Below are positions 35,586-45,851 of a DNA stretch of 64,000 bases, piece by piece. This stretch comes from Camellia lanceoleosa (lineage: Eukaryota > Streptophyta > Magnoliopsida > Ericales > Theaceae). Under the pieces are notes generated by a model. That model searched no databases. It saw only the letters and a list, made by a program, of their open reading frames with translations, and was not told the origin of the DNA. The position numbers and the translations under genes are program-made. Each line of letters begins with the position of its first letter. Position 1 is the stretch's first letter. The stretch covers positions 151,100,246-151,164,245 of the forward strand of contig CM045763.1 of assembly GCA_025200525.1 (NCBI GenBank). Reading direction: 5' to 3'.

Positions 35586-36684
35586 ATGGCAGAAGAAGCA
35601 ACCATCACAACAGTAGCAAAAACAATAGCCTCTACATCAAAAGCAACAGAATTAATAGCTTACCAGGATGTAGAGAAGCCTTGGATAAATGGACAATTCC
35701 AAAGGTTAAACCAGAAACTATATATAAAATCGGAACATTTGATTTTACCAGCCAAAAAATTATTAAAACTTTTGAACATGAAGTATCTTTACAGAATGAT
35801 AATGAAGTAATTCACTTACTCCAAATACAGGATTTAGTACCATCTTTGAAAAAATATAAGTATGTCCACATAGGACTCATCCAGATAGCTTTTAAACCCT
35901 TAACTCTGTTAGGACAAAATACTAGTCTTACATGTACACTCAGGGATAGTAGATGCCTTAATTGGAAAACCTCTTTGATGGGAGCCATTGAAACCAGTTT
36001 ATCACATGGACCCGTATATTTCAATATATATATATATATCTGAATTTGAGTATCGCATTCATAGATCCTAATTTGTCTAAAGCTCTTGAACTTAGAATTT
36101 TAACAAATGGTTACCGGTATTTGCTAGAATCACCACCATTATCAGCTATTTTTGGAATTCATCTTAAGGTTTTAAGTACTTTAAATCCTTACATCAGAAA
36201 ACACAGTGAGTTAGGACAAACTGTCCTTATTGATACTAATCTTTTCAGTAGCCAGGTAGCTGTTCCTAAAATGATTCCTTGGAACAATATAACTTTTCCA
36301 GAAAGATAGCAAATTAAGAATGTCATTCCAGTTAGACCAATCATCAGACAAACCTTAGATGATGTTATTCAGACACAAGGACGTAATTTTTGTCTTAAAT
36401 TTCAAAGACCTCTCAGCCGAAGCCTGTCTAGTATAAGTCATCACTCCTCTAATTTGCCCTATCAAGTTGATTTACCTGAATCCTCTAGACATTCTATGTC
36501 TGAACCTATAGAATCTGTAAACCAAGGGATGCCTTCTTGGCCTCCTAGTCAGTCTTCTCCTGACCCTCTTCCTAAAACCCTAATCCAGGGTATTCATATA
36601 TCAGAAAATCAAATTCCTCATGGAGTTTATGAAACCAGAAGGCCTGAGAGCCCAACTACTAGTGATATGAATTTTGAAATTTAA
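35586..36684 (+). pseudogene. Pararetrovirus movement protein (30K superfamily), broken
   Basis: The start ATG is at 35586 (MAEEATITT). A frameshift occurs near 35700. The next frame holds the conserved movement-protein core, with YKYVHIGLIQIAFKPLT and TSLMGAIETSLSHGPVYFN (to about 36020). A (TA)n expansion at 36022-36040 brings another break. The core resumes at 36046 with a TAG near 36307. The C-terminal part, rich in Ser and Pro, ends at TAA 36682-36684. About 366 codons. These proteins normally form tubules at plasmodesmata and distinguish caulimovirids from LTR elements. Confidence 0.75.
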
Positions 36685-38309
36685 TGGATTTTACACCAAT
36701 AAATGAAATTAGAAAACAACTTAACCAGGATTTTATGCAAGATAAATATCAGGAATTTAGAACATGGTATTTTCATAGCCATACTGAACAACAGCTTCAA
36801 CAGTTAAAAAAAGCAGTACTATTATCATTTAGAAAAGTATCAAATTCCTAGACCTTTTCCCGAATCGTATTATGAATTTAGTATAGTTATGGATATACTT
36901 CCAGAACAACAGATTAATGTCTTGGAGAACATTCAACGAACATGGACAATAGTAAGTGGTCAAGCCGTAGTATGTGTCCATCCACTACCACAGTCTTTAG
37001 AGTTAGCACCCAGTGATGTTTCACAACAGCCTTTGATCATCACTGCATATGTGGAAACTCCTTCCAGAATGGCTCAAAAAGAGTCACTACAGCTAAAAGA
37101 TATTGTACCGCTCATTAAGCAGAATAATTATACTAATTTATGTTTTCAAACAGTAGGAAAACAATTGACTAGAATCGAGGAAACCATTGATACTTTTAAA
37201 AATTGTCAATTGGTCCAGCCACCAGCCTCTACTCTTCAACCAGTAAATATTAAGCCACTATTAGAAGTAACCAATTTTAAGTTAAGATCTTCTAAACAGG
37301 ACAATGAATTCATGGATATCCTTTTGAAAAAAATGATTGATTTGAATTTAGGGAAATCAGCACCAGGAAGCAGTTCTATAAATATGTTATCCACTCCCAA
37401 AGCTCGAGAATTATATCCGGAGGATGAAGAAATTACTCCTTCATTAATTTATGAACTCCATAATATTTTTCAAGATATGCAATTTGTTAACAAAATCAAT
37501 TTTCCAAAACAAACCGGTAGGACGGCCTTACAAGGCACTAGTAGGTATTATTATCATAGACCTACACCACAGGATATTCTTTATGAAGAAGATTTCTTTC
37601 ATGGCCAGAACTCTTATCATGGAAAAACCATTTATGAATGGAATATAGATGGTTATTCCGAATACCAGATACTTGAATGTATACATCATATCATTATGTA
37701 TACCACTATTTGTAAACAAAATAATAATTTTGACCATCAGATAGTTAGATTCATTATTAATGGATTTTCAGACATCTTTAAGGGACGGTGGGATAATGTT
37801 CTCACTTCCGCTCAACAGAATGAAGTGTTGAATGCCATTAAAACTGAAACAGACCGTATTAGTAATACTGCTACTCAACGAGAGGATGCAGTTTATACTT
37901 TAGTCTAGACAAATCTTTATCATTTTATTGGGAGCAATACAGTTAATGATGATCGTAGCCATGAATTACTTCAGAACCTTAGATGCCCATCTTTAACTCA
38001 TTTTCGATGGAACAAAGATGTGTTTTTATTAAAAGTTATGCAGAGACCTGATGCTAACAGTAGCCATTGGAAAGCCAAATTTATTGATGGCCTTCCTAAT
38101 CTTTTTGTAGAAAAGTTCGGAAAAAACTTTGAGATTGCCATGATCACATGGCCATTCCTTATGACTAGTACACCTATGGCCAACTCATAGGCCTCGTCAT
38201 AGAAGAAGGTCTTTCTTTGTACAATGACCTTAAACTTCAATACCAGATGAAAAAACAGAATCTTACTGGCAATAAAGAATGAGGTGAATTTTGTGATCAG
38301 TTTGCTTAT
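36684..38309 (+). pseudogene. Pararetrovirus coat-polymerase ORF, N-terminal part, second copy
   Basis: The ATG at 36684-36686 overlaps the movement protein stop (TAATG). A frameshift near 36815 is followed by an open stretch of 339 codons (36889-37908). It carries a variable region, a conserved block near HIIMYTTICKQNNNFDHQIV, and the start of the coat core. From 37811 it repeats the sequence found at 28198, which shows that the array is longer than one genome unit. A TAG at 37906, a 1-nt deletion near 38110 and a TAG at 38166 follow. It is cut at about 38310 by a jump into leader sequence. Confidence 0.75.
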
Positions 38310-38380
38310 AAGACACTTGTACCTTATAAATCATTGACAGACGTGCTTAGCCTAGTCCCTTGTTTTAAGCACTTAGTTGG
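38310..38380 (+). mobile_element. Pararetrovirus leader fragment, right end of the array
   Basis: It matches 35460-35530 (ACCTTATAAATCATTGACAG, AAGCACTTAGTTGG). It is joined to the coat gene at a TTGCTTATA / TTGCCTATG microhomology. Viral similarity ends at CACTTAGTTGG, within three bases of the primer-site start, and host sequence follows. Confidence 0.75.
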
Positions 38381-40388
38381 GCTTCTCTTAAAATTTTGTT
38401 TAAGATAACATAATATGGTGTTTATAAGAGATGTGTCAACCATCTTTGTCTTGATCAATGTTTTGCGTTACTGTGCAACTGATTCTGTTTGAAATCTTTC
38501 CTATGTAATTGTGATAGGATTTGAGCTACAATGGTGTAATGGTTGACACATTGCACAGCCAAAGACTTGAAGCTTGGGGAAAGATAGGACCTGAGTGAGT
38601 GTAAATAATTGCAACACAAGTTCTGAACTTACCTGGTTAAAAGCAAATCTGTAGGCAATGGGAAAAAGTGAGAATCTTTATTTTTAAAAAAAATCTCTAA
38701 ATCCCATAAAAGATATATAAAAAAAAATAAAATAAAATGAAGGCACATCATTGTCTTAAGGTAAGTCAGTTACCACCAGCCTTCGAACTCAAACTTGAAC
38801 TCGAACTCGCACTCGCACTCGCAAAGTACCACCGCCGCTGCGTATCATCACCGTCGCCATTGATCACCATCAATCTTCGAACTCGCAAGGTATTTTACAT
38901 TCAGCTCTTATCATTGAGTGTATGAATTGATTTGAAATGAACTGGTTGTGGTTTCTAATTTTCCCTTTTTCTGTCTTGATCACTGTTTTAGGTTGAATTT
39001 CCTTCGGCTCCCTGCAATTCAACCCCTAAAACAGAGGTATTTTACATTGAGTATGCTTTGTTGAATAATGGTTTGCTGGTGTTTAGCCATTTAAATTCGC
39101 TCTCTTTGTCTCTTGTCCACACACACACACACACTATCTCTATATATATATATATATGCATTTACATATCTATTTTACCTAATACAGGCCCACCATCATT
39201 GTAATCCTTAATTAGAAATGAGAAGTAGAGTGGCAATGGGGGTGAAGAAAAGTGCTGATATGTTGGTTTATACTGCCATGGCCATAACTTGTTTGATAGT
39301 TTACCTATGAGAGACCTACCACAATGATCAAACACTGTTCTGCTCTGAGTTGCTGGATTGTCAAAATAGCACACACACTTGGTCTAAAATACATGTCTAG
39401 ATTTACATTCCAAAGATACACACATATATGTGCATATGTATGTAGGCAATTTGCATTACTTATTTATTCATTTGTAAAAAAATTATTATTTTGTCTTTTC
39501 TCAATATTATTCTCAAATTTTTATTTTTATTTTTATTTTTGCGCCATTAAATTTCTAGTTGATGCATATTTTTAAAAAAAAATTAAATTAATATTTCTTA
39601 CATGATTAAAAAAAATTAAAAATAAATAAAGAAGTAAAATAAAATAAAACAAAATATCTTACCTCCTCTAAGGTTATCAACACCAATCTTAACTTTAAAT
39701 GCACTAAATTTAATTTATCATATTAAATATATATAAAACTATTATTTATTTTTCATAATATTTTCAATATATATATATAGTTTCTTGACTCTCACAAGTT
39801 TTTAAACTCTTATAGAAAAAATAAAATAAAATAAAATATAACCATTAATGAATGTGAGAAATTAATTCTAAGATTTTGTCATTCCCTATACTTATATATT
39901 TATTTTTTTAATTTTTTTAATCATGTAAAAATATTAGCCTTTGTTTTCAAAATATGCATTGATTAGAAGTTTAATAACCCAAAGATAAAAATTAAAATTT
40001 GAAAATAATATATGATTAAGAAAAGATAAAATAATAATGTTTGTACATATGAATAAATAAGTAATGCAAATTATCCGAAAAAAGTAAATCCATTTATTTC
40101 AACTTAAAAAAAAATAAATAATAAATGTATCACTTAAAATGATAAATTTTAATTTATTTTCGTAGTGTAGAATAAGTTTTATATTTAAATTATTAGAATG
40201 TTATCTAATATTAATTTTAGAGAAATTGTTTATTTGTAAGTATTTTATCAATAAAAATTAAATTTTTTTATTAAATGATTTAATAATATTTTAACAATTT
40301 AAGAGTTTTATTTAATATTGTATGAAATTTTATTAAATAATGTTAAAATATATATGGATCTTTGATAATATATATAAACCTCAGGGAC
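38381..40388. other. AT-rich intergenic interval
   Basis: No gene is supported. Microsatellites (CA)n and (TA)n lie at 39118-39158. A short exon-like, Cys-poor CTCGCACTCGCA repeat lies near 38800. The inverted repeat listed separately occupies 39445-40077. Confidence 0.5.
39445..40077. mobile_element. Foldback element with arms of about 190 bp
   Basis: The left arm starts GGCAATTTGCATTACTTATT (39445). The right arm ends as its reverse complement (GAATAAATAAGTAATGCAAA, to about 40075). Arms match imperfectly along about 190 bp, including TGATGCATATTTT and ACATGATTAAAAAAA blocks. It is probably a non-autonomous DNA element. Target duplication not resolved. Confidence 0.6.
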
Positions 40389-42614
40389 TGTCACGACCCC
40401 ATTCTGCCCCTAGTAGAATGGTGTCATGATGGCCAGTAATTCGAGATTACCAAAGGCCACTTACAAGATCACACACACGAATCAGAGTAAACATATGGGG
40501 CTTACAAATGCGGAAGCAATAAATAAAGCTAAGTAGTCCATAAGAGCAGTGCTTAAGTTAAATGAAATGACATACATCTTAAAATAGCTTATATACGACA
40601 AGGTGGAGTACCAAAAATTACATCTTGACCAAAAGGCTTCTCAGCCATCAAATACAAAATACAAGGAAATAACTAAGAAGCATGATCTTCAAGATGTCGC
40701 AAAACACGAATCCAAAACACATCGGCAAAACATATCTAGGCGTCGCCGCCGCCCTGCTCATCACCTACATATATATAGAGAGGGTGAGCTTGGATACTCA
40801 GTGAATGGTATAAATAATAAAGGGGTTTATATGAATGACATCCGAGATCTTTTAACAAAACAATACATAGAATAAATCAAGCTCATCTATCAAATCTTTC
40901 AAAGCTTCAAGGGATGCTTACTAACATCAACATAGTACAAGAGATGACATTCCGGACAAACAAACCCACGCGGTAAAACCGTCAGTGGCAAGGCAAGACA
41001 AGACAAGACAAGAGAGATCTCTAAACAATGGTGTCGTTGCATTATAGTCCCCGGACACTAAGGACTTGTGCTACAAATGCTTATAGTCCCCTAGCACATA
41101 CGGACTATCCGAGAATGTCATCAAACAAGATATAATACTTATTGCAAGTAGGAATAACCATTCATGCTTGTAAATAATTTCCCAACAAGGCAAAACAAGG
41201 TTTTATCAAAGCTTTATAACATATCTTTATTAAAATACCACTCACATAATTCTTCAAACGTCGGGGTCAAGGCAAGTCAAAGTCCTACAAATACATGGCA
41301 GAAATCTGTTGAATGCACTTCCAATTAAGTTTCACATGCATGCAGATGATCTCGGCATTCCTCAGATGCTAGGTCAAATCAAAATAAAACACTGTCTCCC
41401 ATCTCGGGAAAGCATGCTGGGCATCAACCAGGTCTTGGCCGAAGTCCCACACCTTCTCGCCGAGGTGTGGTCCCGAGGGCCACTTTCAAGGAAATGAAGT
41501 CGGGAAAAATCTGGGTTTTCCCTCTGCTCAAGAACATGAAGAACATAAACATGAAGATCATGAAGAAGATGAATGCAAGGATCATAACTTGTTATTACAA
41601 AATCTGAGATTTCATGTTATGAGTTCGAAAACATGGATCTGGGTACCCATACTAGAAGATCTTTGGGAAAACAAACACAAAAGCATGTAACTTGTTGCAA
41701 ACTTTCGAATCAAACAAGGCTTTTCTTCAAGAACTCATGAACACTAACTTTCTCTTTCTAAAACCAACTTTAAATCAATGCATGGCATGCAGAACATATT
41801 CAATCATGCAATGCAGCTAGATGATCAATAAGAACAACAAGAGTTGATCAAGATTCTAACCTCAATACTCGAATCTAACGGTTTGAACTCTAAGGATCAA
41901 GCTTGCTATCTACTCTTCTCACTCTAAAACTCCTCTTTCTCCTTCTAGAGCTTCTCTCTCCTCAAGAACAAAGATGTGATACAAAATGATACATTTCTAG
42001 GCTTGCCGGCTGACTTAACACTCGGCCCGGACACGTGGCAACGGTTGGTTGGCTCTATTTGAAAAGGTGACTGATTGAAAAGACAAGACTATGACAAAGC
42101 GTGTTCAACAAGCTAGGCGGCAAGGGACTCCGGCAAGTAATGACATCGGCCAATAACAAGACTTCGGCAGCAAAGGGACAATGACCTCGGCTAGAAAAGT
42201 CAACACTTGGCCCAGCTGTGCCACACCTCGGCCTAGATGTGCCACACCTCGGTCTAGGTCGTACCGGTCTAGGGCAAGATCACTTGGGTTCAAGGGCAAC
42301 ATTTCGGCCCAGATAGTACACATCTCGGCCTTGGTGATGAAAACCTCGGCCTAGATAATGGTATCTCGGCCGATATGTCAGGGTGCGGATGGAGGTCAAC
42401 CAAAGAAATCCCAAGATAGTTCTAAGTATAAGAGTATCAAAGGAGCGACCTAGGCTCAAGATAACCTCGGCTGAAACACACACACACACCAAAGGAACAT
42501 AGCATTCAAGTAACACTTATGCGAGACAAGTCAAGATTTGAAATGCAAGCTTAACAGAGCAAAATCATATAAAATGCATATGAGTATGGTTAGGGTAGTG
42601 TGAGGGTCATTACA
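40389..42614 (-). mobile_element. Solo LTR, 2226 bp, target duplication GGGAC
   Basis: On the + strand it runs TGTCACGACCCC to GGGTCATTACA. GGGAC occurs at 40384-40388 and 42615-42619. It is the nearest sister of the solo LTR at 31572 (shared CCCCTAGTAGAATGGTGTC, GGTGAGCTTGGATACTCAG). The motif arrays are CCGTCAGTGGC (about 40979) and CTCGGCC(T/G)AG motifs (41430-41480, 42180-42390). A CACCTACATATATATAGAG block is at about 40761. No coding content. Confidence 0.9.
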
Positions 42615-42965
42615 GGGACGATGAGTAAAATTATTCATTTGAATAGATAAGGCATCTAAGGAGTAATTTTGCCATTATCAGTATGATATCAACGTGATAT
42701 TAGTAAATTCTGTTAAATAGTCTAACGAAAGGTAACAGTGGGAGAATCTTGATAATAATTTCAAAAGTATAAGAGATTAATGTAATTATTAAAACTACAG
42801 GAAAGATTCCTATAATTGTCAAAAATCTCGAGAGAAGTAAGTATAATTTAGCCAAAAGAATTTAATTTTTGAAATTTTAGAACTGCCAATTAACAGTAAG
42901 ATTATTGATAATTTGACCAAAATGGACAAAGACAAATATTGAGCTATTACCTAAAAATATAATCA

Positions 42966-44160
42966 GTGAGTTTAGTTTTAATTTTTTGAATTGAATTTTT
43001 TGTTTTTCGTGTATTTTGTTTTCCAGTGAATATTTTTAAAATTTTTAGTATTTTTTTTTATATTTTTAGATGTACCTTACTTAGATGTATCTAAATAGTA
43101 AAATATTCGTGAAAAAATATTTGAAAATATTAATAAATATATAAAAATACAAAAAATATATTGAATTTATGTATATATATATTTATATTTTTTGTATTTA
43201 GTGAATTTATTAAATATTTTTTTCATAAATATTATACTTTTTAAGTATATTTATTTTAAGTGTATTTAAAAATTAAAAAAATTATTTAAAATATTAAAAA
43301 AATTAAAAATAAGGAGGTCTTTTGAGAAGTAAGTAAAAAGTCAACTTTTAATTTTTTATTTATTTTAAATCATATCATCTTTTATATTTTTTATTTATAA
43401 AAAAATAAAATATATTAAAAAAAAAAAAATTAATTTTTTACTAACTTTTTGAAATATCACACGAAAAACGTAAAATTTTTTAAAAAGTGAATTCAACGAG
43501 TGAGTAATTCCAAAAAAAAAAAAAAAAAAAAAAAGGCAAATAGCTTTCATTGTCTTTTTCATTTCCATTTTGGCGTTCAAGTTCCAGAAGGCTGACAGCC
43601 TTTTTTCGGTTGTTTCAAGAGAGAAATTATTGGGTGATCTGGGGCACTACCGCGTGGTGCCTAACGATATTATAATTAATGAAAAAAAATTAAAATTTAT
43701 GAATTTATATTAAATGATTAAAAAATATAAAGAAATATTATAAATTGTGATTGATGAGTAACATTTTTGCTTATTTTTTATTTTTCAATAATACTTTTCA
43801 GAAAATTCTACTTTCTTATTTTTTATATTTTTACTGAATGTTTTTAATATTTCAAGCAATTTTTAAAATTTTTAAACACATCTAATGTAAATACACATAA
43901 AAAGTATAATTTTTGTGAATTTTTTAAAAAAAAATTCACTAAATACCAAAAATATAAAAATATTAGAATTTAATATATATTTTTATATTTTTATGTATTT
44001 ATTAATTTTTTAAAATATTTTTTCATAAATTTTTTACTTTTTAAATATATTTAAGTAAGATGCATCTAAAAAAATATATAAAATTTTAAAAATATTCACT
44101 AAAAATAAAAAATTCAATTATCAAAAAAATTTAATAAAAAATATTCAAACCAAACACACA
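42966..44160. mobile_element. Large AT-rich foldback, about 1.2 kb
   Basis: Sequence from about 42966 to 43330 is repeated in reverse complement from about 44160 back to 43800. Matching blocks include AGATGTACCTTACTTAGATG against AAGTAAGATGCATCT, and TTTGTATTTAGTGAAT against ATTCACTAAATACC. The outer right end carries ACCAAACACACA, typical of terminal sequences of small plant DNA transposons. The loop at 43330-43800 is AT-rich with an A-run. No protein. Confidence 0.5.
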
Positions 44161-44173
44161 TTGACACTTCTAA

Positions 44174-44984
44174 GAGCATCTCCAACGGTTCATCAAACTT
44201 TTCACCAAATCTGAGTAAAAAAATCATTCTTTCTTCAATTTGATACCACTCGCTCCAACGGTGAGCATCAAAATGGGGAGGGGCGACCGGTTGGTCGACC
44301 CATAGGCCATTTTTTTTTTTTTTAAGAATGATTGAAGCATCTCTCTCTCAATACAACAAAAGCGATGAATAAGCCCTTCTCGGATTGTTGTTCCTTGTCA
44401 TGTTCTGGGTAGTACAAGTAGAACAAACAGCATCTTCTCTCCTACACCATGGTGCACGTTAGCATTCTATTTCTAAACGTTTTGCTATTTCTTCCGTAGA
44501 CAGATTGAGCATCAAATTGAGACAGATGCTTCAAATTGAGTGTCCAATGGGGTGAAAGTGAGTGTCAAGAGGGTACCTTTAATTGCTTCACTTCTCTCCT
44601 ACACCATTGACACAGATGCTTCAAAACAATGAATGTTCATTTCTTTTCTTTGGTGGTCGCCGGTTGGTTGGCCGTGGAATCGGCTTGATCAACCGGGTAG
44701 GAAAATATATATTTTTTTAACTGTTTGAACCTTTTGAACCCACAAAAATAAAAAGGCAAGGCGGCCGGTTGGTCAACCGGCGAACAGCAGGTTGGTTGAC
44801 CGTCATTCGCTCCTTCAATCGAATGATGATTTCACCAAATCTGAGTTTGGTTCTCAGTTTGATATTTTTTTTGCTGAAATCTCATTCTGATATCAATCTG
44901 ATGAAACGGTTGGAGCATGAAAAGAGGCTTTTTTCATCAAAATTTAAATTTAGTGTTGGATTTGGTTAACCGTTGGAGATGGTC
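44174..44984. mobile_element. PIF/Harbinger-like MITE, 811 bp, target duplication TAA
   Basis: The terminal inverted repeats are GAGCATCTCCAACGGTT on the left and its complement (AACCGTTGGAGATGGTC) on the right, with one mismatch. The 3-bp duplication TAA is at 44171-44173 and 44985-44987. GAGCATCTCCAAC ends with a TWA target are typical of PIF/Harbinger MITEs. Internal GGTTGGTCGACC-like palindromes recur. It sits about 420 bp upstream of the PDAT1 start codon. Confidence 0.8.
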
Positions 44985-44987
44985 TAA

Positions 44988-45405
44988 ATTAACTAATAAT
45001 TTTTCGTTGAGGATTCCCAACGAGTGACGTCCATCAAAATAAAAACACCTTCTCGCCCATTCTTGAAACGTGTTCCGCACCGTTAAATCATCATCCAACA
45101 GCCCACACATAACTTCAGCTGTAAGTCACGCCACGCGTCACTCATCGTTCCCACCTCTCCACAGATCCAATTTCCAAACACAAGCAGCCGATCCCAGCCT
45201 CCATATCACCACCACAAGCACCGCCTTCATGTCCACCTCCGGCCACCCCTCCATACATATACCTATACATCTGCATAGGCATATGGATAGGTCGCGGCTT
45301 TAATAGGATTAGCAATCGAAGTTGAGTTGAGATTATTTAAAGAGTTTCATTTTCATAATCTCTCTCTCTCTCTCTACATCGACTCGTATATATATATATA
45401 CGTCG
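44988..45405 (+). promoter_or_regulatory. PDAT1 proximal promoter and 5' UTR region
   Basis: This is the interval between the MITE and the PDAT1 ATG. It contains a pyrimidine-rich stretch with (CT)n at 45359-45376 and a (TA)n run at 45388-45400 right before the start codon. CT-rich 5' UTRs are common in plant genes. No TATA box at a convincing distance was identified, so the transcription start is not assigned. Confidence 0.45.
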
Positions 45406-45851
45406 ATGTTGAGGCGTAGAAAGGGCTCTGAACCAAAGAAAGCTTCGAATTGGGAGCCTGAGGATGAGAAGAGAGAGGAAGAGGGGGATGAGAAGTCAAA
45501 GCGGAGTAAAGTTGAGGAAGAGAGAGAGAGAAAATTGAAGAAGAAATGGAGTTGCTTGGATAGTTGTTGTTGGTTCATAGGGTTTATATGCTCTGTTTGG
45601 TGGTTTTTGCTGTTTTTGTACAATGCGATGCCTGCTTCGTTCCCTCAGTACGTGACGGAGGCGATCACGGGGCCTTTGCCCGATCCGCCGGGACTGAAGT
45701 TGCTGAAAGAAGGTTTAACGGCCAAGCACCCTGTCGTCTTTGTCCCCGGCATCGTCACCGGCGGCTTGGAGCTCTGGGAAGGCCACCAATGTGCCGAAGG
45801 TTTGTTCAGGAAGAGGCTTTGGGGCGGCACATTTGGGGAAGTCTATAAAAG
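45406..45851 (+). CDS. PDAT1: PDAT1 exon 1
   Basis: It encodes residues 1-148 plus two bases of R149: the charged N-terminus, membrane anchor, ITGPLPDPPG and the start of the hydrolase fold (HPVVFVPGIVTGGLELW). Donor AG|GTATCA. The ATG at 45406 is chosen because it gives the family-length N-terminus and no earlier in-frame ATG is seen nearby. Confidence 0.95.

Noticed and set aside
35434..38380. Viral leader repeats as LTRs of a retrotransposon
   Set aside because: The sequence before the primer site does not begin TG or end CA, there is no integrase, and a movement protein and coat-type order are present, which fits Caulimoviridae.
28198..38380. Functional, activatable endogenous virus
   Set aside because: Every ORF has several stops, frameshifts or deletions, and the promoter is missing from this copy, so it is described as a fossil.
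45645..45830. Antisense frame opposite PDAT1 exon 1
   Set aside because: It is the shadow of a conserved coding exon and has no independent support.
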